Of a DNA stretch of 60,082 nucleotides, positions 36,385 through 44,317 are shown piece by piece. Source of the stretch: an uncultured Aliivibrio sp. (GTDB lineage Bacteria > Pseudomonadota > Gammaproteobacteria > Enterobacterales > Vibrionaceae); the NCBI RefSeq assembly GCF_946479765.1, contig NZ_CAMLHO010000024.1, positions 1 through 60,082 of the forward strand, given 5' to 3'. How positions within the stretch are numbered: the first letter of the stretch is position 1; each line of letters begins with the position of its first letter. The notes beneath the pieces were generated by a model. The model saw only the letters and a list, made by a program, of their open reading frames with translations. It was not told the DNA's origin and made no database searches. The position numbers were made by a program, and so were the translations under genes.

Positions 36385-37197
36385 TTAAATTACATAATGC
36401 CCAGATGTTTCTAATATTAATCTACCTTCACTTGATCTTAAAAATGAAATAAATAGTTTTGCAGTAGTGTTGTTATTTATTTTAATTAAGGTGAAAAATT
36501 CTTTTCCAAGTGGGTAGGTACCATTGGCAAAGTTTTCAGGTGTGGGCTCTATTCCATTAAAGCGTAAAGCTTTTATATTGCGATTTTCTGTCAGCATTAA
36601 TGCAAGTGTAGACATACCAAAGCTACCAGGAATGTCTTCTAATTTATTTGCGGTATCTTGGTCATTTAAACCAAAAGGTAAGCCACTTTGTTTATTGGCA
36701 ATATCGACAGCTTTGCTTGTATTGATTGATAGAGCTCTTAATTCTTCTGTATTAGAATCTGATTCAGAGCGTAAAATTGGACGAATAATAGTGCCATTTG
36801 ACCATACTGATTTTTTCCCAGAGTAAATATCAGTAATTTCACTTGTTGTAATATCGTTAATCGTATTGTTTTTATTTACAGAAAAAATAGTTGGGGTAGA
36901 TGCGTATTTTATTATTTGAAGATCATTTCTTTTTTCTTTTTGTTTTAAGTCTCTGCCAAGAATACCAAGTTGAATAGCGTTAGATTTAATCGCTTTAATT
37001 GCACCACCACTACCTAAACTTGGGAGAACTTTAACTTTAATGGTAGGGTATTTTTTCATAAATTCTTTACTAATAAGTTTAATTCCACCGAGTCCATTTC
37101 CAGTGCCACCAATAATCAATTCTTCAATATTTGCATATACAGAAGAAGAGCTAATAGCGATAAAAATAGCAATAAGATAGTTAATGGCATTGTTCAT
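36385..37197 (-). CDS. PstS-like periplasmic substrate-binding protein
   Basis: The 270-aa precursor has a signal peptide (cleavage likely after VYA, about residue 22) and a phosphate-binding-protein-like fold: IGGTGNGLGGIKLISKEFMKKYP, then GSGGAIKAIKSNAIQLGILGRDLKQKEK, and DIYSGKKSVWSNGTIIRPILRSESDSNTEE, which parallels the PstS region around the ligand. No PstA/B/C genes are near. Its four-base gap to the GGDEF-EAL gene suggests it feeds ligand status into c-di-GMP turnover instead of transport. The ligand is unknown; phosphate is only a family guess. Confidence 0.8.
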   Translation of the reverse strand: MNNAINYLIAIFIAISSSSVYANIEELIIGGTGNGLGGIKLISKEFMKKYPTIKVKVLPSLGSGGAIKAIKSNAIQLGILGRDLKQKEKRNDLQIIKYASTPTIFSVNKNNTINDITTSEITDIYSGKKSVWSNGTIIRPILRSESDSNTEELRALSINTSKAVDIANKQSGLPFGLNDQDTANKLEDIPGSFGMSTLALMLTENRNIKALRFNGIEPTPENFANGTYPLGKEFFTLIKINNNTTAKLFISFLRSSEGRLILETSGHYVI

Positions 37198-37550
37198 TAG
37201 TTACTCGTAATTATGTGGTTTTACATATTTGTAAATTAATAGTTATTTTGTGATACTTAAATTAGTTAAATATTACTTGGAATAACTCTTTATTGTATTG
37301 ATAATAATACAATAAAGAGTTATTAGCTGCAATATATAAAAGTGAAATAGGATATAACTAAAGTCAGCCTGTTAATTATTTTAAATATTACCAAATAAGT
37401 TATTAATATAATTATTTATTTAATGACAAACCAAATATGTTTATACATATTTTGATGAAAGATAAGGTTTCAGCATAAAATTAAGTGCTAAAACTTATCA
37501 TAACATATATTATGCATTTAAGTTTAAGTTTAATTTATTAAGGAGTCGTA
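37198..37550. other. Divergent control region of the c-di-GMP locus
   Basis: This 353-base, very AT-rich gap separates the PstS-like and EIIC-EAL genes and holds a perfect 19-bp inverted repeat at 37281-37324. Otherwise no gene or clear promoter was recognised. AAGGAG at 37540-37545 is the EIIC-EAL ribosome site. Confidence 0.6.
37281..37324. repeat. Perfect 19-bp inverted repeat
   Basis: The left arm AATAACTCTTTATTGTATT (37281-37299) is exactly complementary to 37306-37324, with GATAAT between. No T-run follows on either strand, and both flanking genes point away, so it is not a terminator of either. It may be an operator, a cruciform or a remnant of a small element. Confidence 0.85.
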
Positions 37551-39587
37551 GTGTTTGCCTATTTAATGAAAAATCTACCTGCGAATAAATATCTTGTAGG
37601 GATTAGTAACGTATTTATTACGTTACTTCCTGTCTCTTTAATGTCTTCTTTTTCTTTATTAGCTTCAAATGGAGCTGATTTTTTTGAATGGACAAGAGTG
37701 AGTAAAGAATTGAGTATGATCAGTTCTATTCTTGTACAATTATTTCCTGTTTTACTCACCGTTTTTTTCTCTCAATACCTAGCGACACTTCATCGACAGC
37801 CAGTGGTTGCGATTATCACTGCATCTATTTTATTGTATTTTATTATTTGTCTTCAGTGGGGGTTACTCCATGAAGGTTCTATAATTCCTATTAATTTTCC
37901 ATTTGCTATCTTTATACCAATTGTTGTCTGTTTTTGTTATCAACGCCTTCAATCGTTAACTTTTTTGAATGATACAAACTTACCTAATGTTGTTGAACGT
38001 TCTATTCATCTTGTTATTTCTGTTTGTATTGTTATTTCTGTTTGCTTAGGCATTAGTTATGGTTTGAAATATCTTATCTCTGATACGCTACATTTAAGTT
38101 TTACCATGCCTGAGTTGGATCCTATGTCACTTTTTGATGGGATTGTGTATGAATTCATGAGAGGGACTTTATGGTCAATTGGCGTAAATGGACATGTTAT
38201 ATTAGCATCTTATAAAATTGAATTATTTAGAGTGACATCAGAGAGCTTTGCTCTTTTTGAGGCAGGCGTTAGAACCATGCCTATTTTAACCAGCAATTTC
38301 TATGATTTTTATACAGGAATGGGCGGAGCAGGAAATACATTAAGCTTAGTTATCTGTGTGTTGTTATTTGCTAAAAATAAAGGATATAGAACACTAGCTA
38401 AAGCCTCCTTATTACTGAGTATCTTTAATATTAACGAGCCCATACTATATGGTTTACCTATTATGTTTAATCCCATTATGATTATTCCATTTTTATTGGT
38501 GCCTATTGTTGGTTTATTGATTGCATATTTTGCTACGCTATGGGGGATTGTTCCTCCAATAATGGAAGTTGTTAGTTGGATGACGCCACCTATTATTGGT
38601 GGGTATTTAGGAACTGGTGGTGCGCTCTCGGGCTCTCTTCTTCAGTGCATTATATTATTGGTTGGTATCGTTATTTATTATCCATTCTTTATGCGAATGG
38701 ATAAGTTGAGCATGGGAAGAGCAGCTTTAGACTCGTTAACAGAACGATTTTTTTCTTCAGAAAAGATAGATACAACGAAGGCTACTAATAGTTACATTCC
38801 TCATTTTTCTATTAATATGGCAGCTCAAAAAACGGTAGAACATCTGCATAAAACGGGGGATTTTATTCTCTATTATCAGCCTCAATACGACGTTGATAAA
38901 CAAAAAGTAATTTCTTTAGAAGCATTAATTAGACACCGTTCTTACTCTGGGCATATAACGCCCCCAACATTTATTGACTCTTTTTCTGAATTAGGGCTAC
39001 TGCCTGAATTGGATTTTTGGGTGCTTGAAAAAGCGATTGCTACTGCAAACAATTACGCTCATGATCCTGACTTTAAGATATCGGTAAATGTTTCACCAGA
39101 AACGGTTTTGGTACCGACATTCTTAACAACAGTGACGCAATTAATAAAAAGAAGTTCGTTACGTTTTGAGCAACTTGAGCTAGAAATAACAGAAGAGCTA
39201 TTAATTAAAGATGAAAAAGAGACAAAGAAAACGCTAAATAAATTAAGAGGATTAGGAATTACTATTGCGCTGGATGATTTCGGTTCTGGTTATTCGTCGA
39301 TTGCTTATTTATCACGTTTTGATTTTGATAAAGTGAAAATTGATCGTTCTTTATTATTAAATATTGATACTAAAAGAGGTCGTAAATTATTTTCTTTAGC
39401 TGTTGAATTAGGTCGAATTACAGGAGCTTCGATTGTTGTTGAAGGGGTTGAGACACAAAATGAAATTGATTTTGTTAAATCACTTGGTATTAATTGTATA
39501 CAGGGCTTTTTCTTTTATCGGCCAATGCCAATTGAAGATATTATTGAACTTAATTTAGTGAGTCTGCAGGATGACAAAGTAGCGTAA
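37551..39587 (+). CDS. PTS EIIC-EAL fusion protein
   Basis: The 678-aa protein joins a phosphotransferase EIIC membrane domain of the lactose/cellobiose type (about 1-390; ten or so spans; GGAGNTLSLVICVLLF and NINEPILYGLPIMFNP) to a C-terminal EAL c-di-GMP phosphodiesterase domain (about 430-665). EAL residues look active: SLEALIRHRS, VNVSPET, IALDDFGSGYSS, VKIDRSLL and VEGVET. No EIIA or EIIB is fused or adjacent, so it may sense a sugar or PTS state rather than transport. The start is GTG 37551, with AAGGAG six bases before; ATG 37566 is the alternative. Confidence 0.9.
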   Translation: MFAYLMKNLPANKYLVGISNVFITLLPVSLMSSFSLLASNGADFFEWTRVSKELSMISSILVQLFPVLLTVFFSQYLATLHRQPVVAIITASILLYFIICLQWGLLHEGSIIPINFPFAIFIPIVVCFCYQRLQSLTFLNDTNLPNVVERSIHLVISVCIVISVCLGISYGLKYLISDTLHLSFTMPELDPMSLFDGIVYEFMRGTLWSIGVNGHVILASYKIELFRVTSESFALFEAGVRTMPILTSNFYDFYTGMGGAGNTLSLVICVLLFAKNKGYRTLAKASLLLSIFNINEPILYGLPIMFNPIMIIPFLLVPIVGLLIAYFATLWGIVPPIMEVVSWMTPPIIGGYLGTGGALSGSLLQCIILLVGIVIYYPFFMRMDKLSMGRAALDSLTERFFSSEKIDTTKATNSYIPHFSINMAAQKTVEHLHKTGDFILYYQPQYDVDKQKVISLEALIRHRSYSGHITPPTFIDSFSELGLLPELDFWVLEKAIATANNYAHDPDFKISVNVSPETVLVPTFLTTVTQLIKRSSLRFEQLELEITEELLIKDEKETKKTLNKLRGLGITIALDDFGSGYSSIAYLSRFDFDKVKIDRSLLLNIDTKRGRKLFSLAVELGRITGASIVVEGVETQNEIDFVKSLGINCIQGFFFYRPMPIEDIIELNLVSLQDDKVA

Positions 39588-39697
39588 TTATTTAAGCAAC
39601 TACTTATCAGGATTGAGATTATTTTATTTCCGATACTGTGATAAATATATTAAAATCAATAATATTTAAAATAAATGCAGTGTTATAGTAACGAGAA

Positions 39698-39725
39698 TGA
39701 TCCAATTCTTTAGCATTATCGTAGA
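39698..39725 (+). promoter_or_regulatory. ECF-type promoter of the sigma factor gene (autoregulatory)
   Basis: TGATCC (39698-39703), 16 bases, then CGTAGA (39720-39725). The -35 equals the TGATCC reported for RpoE-ChrR (ECF11) promoters. A matching copy with the same spacing precedes the downstream operon. The -10 lies 28 bases before the chosen sigma start. Confidence 0.65.
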
Positions 39726-39753
39726 ACAAAGTATGAAAACTTTGGAGATGATT

Positions 39754-40362
39754 ATGCAAACTCATTATGTAGAGGTTAGCAATCAAGTGAACCCAATACA
39801 GACGCAATCAGATGAAGAAGATAAAGCAAGGCTAGATATTTGGTTACAAGAGGTCGCTTTATCTCAAGATAAACAGGCATTCTCCGCGCTGTTTTCTTGG
39901 TTTGCACCAAAAATTCGAGCGTATGGATTAAAAAAATTCAATGACCCAACGTTAGCAATGGATTTAGTCCAAGAAACGATGACTCTCGTGTGGCGAAAAG
40001 CGACCTTGTTTAACCAAAATAAAGGCAATGCCTCTGGCTGGATATTTACGGTAATGCGTAATCATAGCTTTGATATGTTGCGCAAAATGCAATCAAATAA
40101 AGAAGATACAGTTAGTGACGAATTGTGGCCGTTGTTTGATAAGCAAGTCGAAAGTGTAGAGCTTGATTGGCTAGAAACAAGAAAGTTAAAAAAAGCGGTA
40201 AGTGTTCTCCCTTATAACCAAAGAGTGGTGGTAGAGGGGCTTTATGAACAAGGACTCACTCAACAAGAGCTTTCAGATCAACTAAGTGAACCCATAGGAA
40301 CCATAAAATCACGATTACGTTTAGCATTAACCAAACTAAGACAGGAGTATGAGCATGAATAA
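39754..40362 (+). CDS. rpoE: ECF sigma factor of the RpoE-ChrR type
   Basis: The 202-aa sigma-70 family protein has only regions 2 and 4: FNDPTLAMDLVQETMTLVWRKA and ASGWIFTVMRNHSFDMLR for region 2, and LPYNQRVVVEGLYEQGLTQQELSDQL...IGTIKSRLRLALTKLR for region 4. ATG 39754 is chosen for its GGAG at the right spacing; earlier in-frame ATGs lie upstream of, or at, the predicted transcript start. It overlaps the ChrR-like anti-sigma gene by eight bases. ECF11 members answer singlet oxygen and light stress in Rhodobacter and Vibrio. Confidence 0.88.
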   Translation: MQTHYVEVSNQVNPIQTQSDEEDKARLDIWLQEVALSQDKQAFSALFSWFAPKIRAYGLKKFNDPTLAMDLVQETMTLVWRKATLFNQNKGNASGWIFTVMRNHSFDMLRKMQSNKEDTVSDELWPLFDKQVESVELDWLETRKLKKAVSVLPYNQRVVVEGLYEQGLTQQELSDQLSEPIGTIKSRLRLALTKLRQEYEHE

Positions 40363-41014
40363 GATTACCCACCATCCTAGCGATGCATTATTACGTTCTC
40401 ATGTTGATGGTGATTTACCTGAGTCTCTTGCTGTTGGTATGGCGTTACATTGTGATTTATGTGAACACTGTAAGCTAAAATCTGAGAGATTGACTCAAGA
40501 ATTTGCAGCAAAAGCATGGCAAGTGCCAGTAGATGTAAATGTAAAGACTATCGATTTTACTCAAGTTCTTGATGGGATATTAAATTCAGACATTGAAACT
40601 AGCTACTTAAAAGAGCCGTCGGCAGAGCATATTTTTATCGACTCTTTTCATTATGAATTACCCCGTGTATTAACCCGCTATGTAGACATGAAGTGGAATC
40701 AAATGGGGGCAGTAAGTCGTGCTCGTTTGATAGAAGAAGGGGCGACACGATCTAACTTATTGCGTATTAATGCTGGTGGCGTGATACCTACGCATACCCA
40801 TAAAGGTTTTGAGTTAACCTTACTGTTAGATGGTAGTTTTGAGGATGAATCAGGGCATTATCATAAAGGTGATTTCATTTGGTTAGATACCTCCCATGAG
40901 CATAGTCCAAAAACCACTGATGGGTGCTTATGCTACACAGTGCAAAATGCGCCGCTGCATTTTACCCAAGGAATAAGTAAATTATTTAATCCGATAGGTA
41001 ACTTATTGTACTAA
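40355..41014 (+). CDS. chrR: ChrR-family zinc anti-sigma factor with cupin domain
   Basis: Holds the ECF sigma inactive until singlet oxygen or a similar signal. From Met 40355 the 219-aa protein places His and Cys ligands (His6/His7, His32, Cys36, Cys39 in ALHCDLCEHC) where Rhodobacter ChrR has its N-terminal zinc site. The C-terminal half is a cupin (PTHTHKGFELTLLLDGSFEDESGHYHKGDFIWLDTSHEHSP) with several metal-binding His. ATG 40355 has AGGAG seven bases before it, better than ATG 40349. It is co-transcribed with the sigma gene. Confidence 0.9.
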   Translation: MNKITHHPSDALLRSHVDGDLPESLAVGMALHCDLCEHCKLKSERLTQEFAAKAWQVPVDVNVKTIDFTQVLDGILNSDIETSYLKEPSAEHIFIDSFHYELPRVLTRYVDMKWNQMGAVSRARLIEEGATRSNLLRINAGGVIPTHTHKGFELTLLLDGSFEDESGHYHKGDFIWLDTSHEHSPKTTDGCLCYTVQNAPLHFTQGISKLFNPIGNLLY

Positions 41015-41062
41015 TATATAAATATAGGTAAGAAGGCTGAATTCAAGCTAATTCCTTTTACT

Positions 41063-41090
41063 AAAAAGATCACAGGAAGTGATCTTTTTT
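41063..41090 (+). terminator. Terminator after chrR
   Basis: AAAAAGATCAC pairs perfectly with GTGATCTTTTT around AGGAA and is followed by T residues. Its right arm contains the TGATCT -35 of the next promoter. Confidence 0.88.
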
Positions 41091-41107
41091 GAATACTGCC
41101 ACGTAGT
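41080..41107 (+). promoter_or_regulatory. ECF-type promoter of the lipid-modification operon
   Basis: TGATCT (41080-41085), 16 bases, then CGTAGT (41102-41107). It differs from the sigma-gene promoter by one base in each box and has the same spacing. It sits partly inside the chrR terminator and 31 bases before the first ATG of the operon. Confidence 0.65.
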
Positions 41108-41137
41108 ATTTCATAAGTTTAATAAGGACATTTCATC

Positions 41138-41566
41138 ATGAAGCACTCTAATTTTGTTACTACATTCATATCACTTTATGGTGAGTTAGATCGCTCAACC
41201 CTTCATCGTCTTCCTGAAATTTATTCCAATGACATTCAATTTACAGATGCTATCCATCAGATTGATGGTCTTCCTAAGCTGACTGAGTATTTTGAGCATT
41301 TATACGAAAACCTTCTGGGTTGTAAATTTCATATTCATCATGTTGTAGAGAATGGTAATGAAGCCAGTCTTTTTTGGACTATGGAGTATAGCCATCCTAA
41401 AATAGGTAAAGGGAAATGTATTTCTGTGGACGGTACCTCACACATTAAATTTAATGAGAGAGTGTATTATCACAGAGATTACTTAGACATGGGGCAAATG
41501 CTGTATGAGCATTTACCGCTTCTTGGTTCAGCAGTGAAGCTGATTAAAAAGAGAATGCAGTCATGA
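41138..41566 (+). CDS. SnoaL/NTF2-like protein
   Basis: The 142-aa protein has the NTF2-like cone fold pattern: an N-terminal helix pair (FVTTFISLYGELDRSTLHRLPEIYSNDIQFTDAIHQI), DGLPKLTEYFEHLYENLLGCKF, and strand pairs ending in ERVYYHRDYLDMGQMLYEHLP. Close relatives are regularly found next to ECF sigma/ChrR genes with the same operon partners. It lacks a signal peptide. A ligand or activity cannot be told. It is first in the operon and overlaps the SDR gene by four bases (ATGA). Confidence 0.78.
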   Translation: MKHSNFVTTFISLYGELDRSTLHRLPEIYSNDIQFTDAIHQIDGLPKLTEYFEHLYENLLGCKFHIHHVVENGNEASLFWTMEYSHPKIGKGKCISVDGTSHIKFNERVYYHRDYLDMGQMLYEHLPLLGSAVKLIKKRMQS

Positions 41567-42300
41567 AAACACTATTAATTACAGGGGCAACGTCAGGTAT
41601 TGGGCTTTCTTTAACAGAAAAATACCTTAAACAAGGTTATCGGGTTTATGCATGTGGTCGAAACTTTTCTGGTTATGTTGATTCAGAATACTTAACGACC
41701 GCAAAAGGCAACGGTAGTTTAATTGAGGTCGTTTTTGATCTTGATGACAGTCATTCAATTATTGAAGCACTTTCTACGATTGAGATGCTTGATACCGTGA
41801 TCCTCAATGCAGGAACATGTGAGTACATCGATGACGCCACTCAGTTTGATGCGGCACTATTTGAGCGAGTGATCACAACCAATGTCATTTCAGTCGGTTA
41901 TTGTTTACAAGCGTTAATACCAAAAATGAAGCAGGGCGGTCACTTAGCATTAATGGGTTCAAGTGCTTCTTATGTTCCATTTCAACGAGCAGAAGCGTAT
42001 GGCTCAAGTAAAGCGGCGATTCATTATTTGGCAAAGTCGCTTCAATTAGATATCCCGCCTGAAAAATTCACCATTAGCGTTATTGCTCCGGGTTTTGTTA
42101 AAACACCGCTTACAAATAAAAACGATTTTCCTATGCCTATGTTAATTGAGGTTGATGAAGCCGCAGAGCATATTATGGTCGGCATAGATAAAAATAAAAA
42201 ACACATTCATTTTCCATTTCCATTTACGAGTTTCTTAATTTTAATGGGAAGTCTCCCAGATCGTATTTGGCACTGGCTCGCTTTAAGGATGAAACGATAA
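41563..42300 (+). CDS. Short-chain dehydrogenase/reductase
   Basis: The 245-aa NAD(P)-dependent oxidoreductase has the Rossmann motif TGATSGIGLSLTEKYL, LNAGTC, the catalytic Ser in LMGSSASYVPF, and YxxxK as YGSSKAAIHYLAK. The C-terminal end has a hydrophobic, basic stretch (FPFTSFLILMGSLPDRIWHWLALRMKR) that may touch the membrane. Placement inside an ECF-controlled fatty-acid operon suggests a lipid-linked substrate. The stop codon overlaps the next start (TAATG). Confidence 0.88.
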   Translation: MKTLLITGATSGIGLSLTEKYLKQGYRVYACGRNFSGYVDSEYLTTAKGNGSLIEVVFDLDDSHSIIEALSTIEMLDTVILNAGTCEYIDDATQFDAALFERVITTNVISVGYCLQALIPKMKQGGHLALMGSSASYVPFQRAEAYGSSKAAIHYLAKSLQLDIPPEKFTISVIAPGFVKTPLTNKNDFPMPMLIEVDEAAEHIMVGIDKNKKHIHFPFPFTSFLILMGSLPDRIWHWLALRMKR

Positions 42301-43577
42301 TGAAAAAAATAGCAGTTGTTGGTACAGGTATCTCAGGATTAGTGTGTGCGCATTTATTATCACGAGAGCACGATGTGACAGTATTTGAAGCAAATGATTA
42401 TATTGGTGGTCATACCGCAACAAAACGCGTCAAAGCGGAAGGGAAAGAGTGGGATATTGATACCGGTTTTATTGTTTTTAATGACCGAACTTATCCAAAT
42501 TTTATTGAGCTATTGACTCAACTAGGTATCTCTGGTCAAGAGAGTGAAATGAGCTTTAGCGTAAAAAATGTTATCTCAGGGCTTGAGTATAATGGGCATA
42601 ATTTGAATACGCTTTTTGCTCAACGAGCGAACTTGTTTAATACCAAATTTTTATCTTTAATCAGCGAGATTTTGCGCTTTAATAAACAATGCAAAGAGCT
42701 ATGGAGTATGGATAACAGTGATGATCATATCGAACTTGATATTGACGGCACGTTAGGCGATTTTTTATACCACAATGAATACAGTAGCTATTTTTCTGAG
42801 CATTATATTTTACCCATGGGGGCTGCTATTTGGTCGTCAAGTTTGCAAGATATGAAAGCGTTTCCGTTACATTTTTTTATTCGTTTTTTCCATAATCATG
42901 GTTTATTAGATATTGCTAATAGGCCTCAATGGTATGTGGTCCCTAATGGTTCTCATTCATACATAAAACCTCTGATTGCGACGTTTAAAGATAAAATTCA
43001 TTTAAATAGTCCAGTAACCAGTGTGACTCGAAATCCTAGAGGCGTGACGTTAGAGATAAATGGTGAAGATAAGCATGACTTTGATGAAGTGGTATTGGCT
43101 TGTCATAGCGACCAGTCATTAGCAATGTTAAGTGATATTACAACCGCTGAAAAAATAGTGCTAAGTAAACTCACTTATCAAGAAAATGAAGTGGTATTAC
43201 ATACAGATGAAAGCCTGTTACCGAAACAAAAACGTGCATGGGCGGCTTGGAATTACCACCTAGATACAGGTAATAAACATAGCCCATCCAGTGTTACTTA
43301 TAATATGAATATTCTTCAAGGATTAGAAACACAAGAGACCACCTTTTGCGTTACGTTAAATAACTCTCCATTGATCCATAAAGATAAAATATTGGGTTCA
43401 TACAAATACGATCATCCAGTGTTCAACACTGATACGATTGAAGCGCAAGCTCGTCGAGAAGAAATTTGTGGTCGGCACCATACCCATTTTGCTGGCGCTT
43501 ATTGGTATAACGGTTTTCATGAAGATGGTGTAAAAAGTGCGCTTGATGTATGCCAGCGTTTTGGAATTAGCTTATGA
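42300..43577 (+). CDS. FAD-dependent oxidoreductase (amine-oxidase superfamily)
   Basis: The 425-aa protein starts with the dinucleotide-binding motif [34 protein letters not shown]. It carries the conserved [18 protein letters not shown] block found in the homologues that sit beside DUF1365 and CFA-synthase genes. In Rhodobacter, oxidases in the RpoE-controlled fatty-acid set are involved in forming unusual methylated or furan fatty acids; the same role here is inferred. ATG 42300 overlaps the upstream stop; an earlier Met at 42267 is less likely. Confidence 0.88.
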   Translation: MKKIAVVGTGISGLVCAHLLSREHDVTVFEANDYIGGHTATKRVKAEGKEWDIDTGFIVFNDRTYPNFIELLTQLGISGQESEMSFSVKNVISGLEYNGHNLNTLFAQRANLFNTKFLSLISEILRFNKQCKELWSMDNSDDHIELDIDGTLGDFLYHNEYSSYFSEHYILPMGAAIWSSSLQDMKAFPLHFFIRFFHNHGLLDIANRPQWYVVPNGSHSYIKPLIATFKDKIHLNSPVTSVTRNPRGVTLEINGEDKHDFDEVVLACHSDQSLAMLSDITTAEKIVLSKLTYQENEVVLHTDESLLPKQKRAWAAWNYHLDTGNKHSPSSVTYNMNILQGLETQETTFCVTLNNSPLIHKDKILGSYKYDHPVFNTDTIEAQARREEICGRHHTHFAGAYWYNGFHEDGVKSALDVCQRFGISL

Positions 43578-44305
43578 TCAATTCCTGTCTATATCAAGGC
43601 AATGTAAGGCACAGACGATTTCAAACTAAGGATCATAGCTTTAGTTATCAGATGTTCTTTGTTGCTTTAGATTTGGATGAATTAGAAAAAACAGAGCAGG
43701 TGGGATGGTTTAAAAAAGGACGTTTCGCTCCATTAAGTTTTCGACGTTCTGATTATCTTGGCAACAAAGAAGAGCCTTTAAAGCAATCGGTTTGGAATAA
43801 AGTGAGTGAATTGGGTGGAAATAACAACCAAGGTCGAGTGCTCTTTGTTGGGCAGGTTCGTTGTTTTGGGCTTTATTTTAGCCCAATTAATTTTTATTAC
43901 TGTTATAACCAACAAGATGAATTGACGGATTTACTGGCTGAAGTGAGTAATACACCGTGGAATCAAACGCACTATTACTTAATAAAAATGGGCTCTGAGC
44001 AAATCATAGATAAAACCTTTCATGTATCGCCTTTTTTGGATCTGAATATGAAATATCATTGGTTTATTAAAGCGCCAGGCAAGCGATTATCGCTACACCT
44101 AGAAAATCGTGGCTTAGGTGAAGAGCAGAAAAAAGTATTTGATGCGACGATTGCAATGACACGCAAAGAGTTTAATTCGACAAATATACGTCAACAAGTG
44201 ATCTCTATTCCTTTGATGACCGTAAAGATAGTATATGGAATTTATTGGCAGGCACTGAAGTTATGTTTAAAACGGATCCCATTTGTGCCGCATCCTGAAA
44301 GATAA
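43574..44305 (+). CDS. DUF1365 family protein
   Basis: The 243-aa protein shows the DUF1365 pattern: [23 protein letters not shown] at the N-terminus, [30 protein letters not shown], and the [14 protein letters not shown] segment. The family is nearly always next to a CFA-like synthase and an FAD oxidoreductase, as here, but its chemistry is undefined. It overlaps the oxidase gene by four bases (ATGA) and is followed by the CFA synthase after 12 bases. Confidence 0.87.
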   Translation: MINSCLYQGNVRHRRFQTKDHSFSYQMFFVALDLDELEKTEQVGWFKKGRFAPLSFRRSDYLGNKEEPLKQSVWNKVSELGGNNNQGRVLFVGQVRCFGLYFSPINFYYCYNQQDELTDLLAEVSNTPWNQTHYYLIKMGSEQIIDKTFHVSPFLDLNMKYHWFIKAPGKRLSLHLENRGLGEEQKKVFDATIAMTRKEFNSTNIRQQVISIPLMTVKIVYGIYWQALKLCLKRIPFVPHPER

Positions 44306-44317
44306 AGGAGTATGAAA

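Noticed and set aside
39697-39753. Longer N-terminus for the ECF sigma factor
   Set aside because: The upstream ATGs fall on or before the predicted promoter -10 and start site; ATG 39754 has the only good Shine-Dalgarno spacing.
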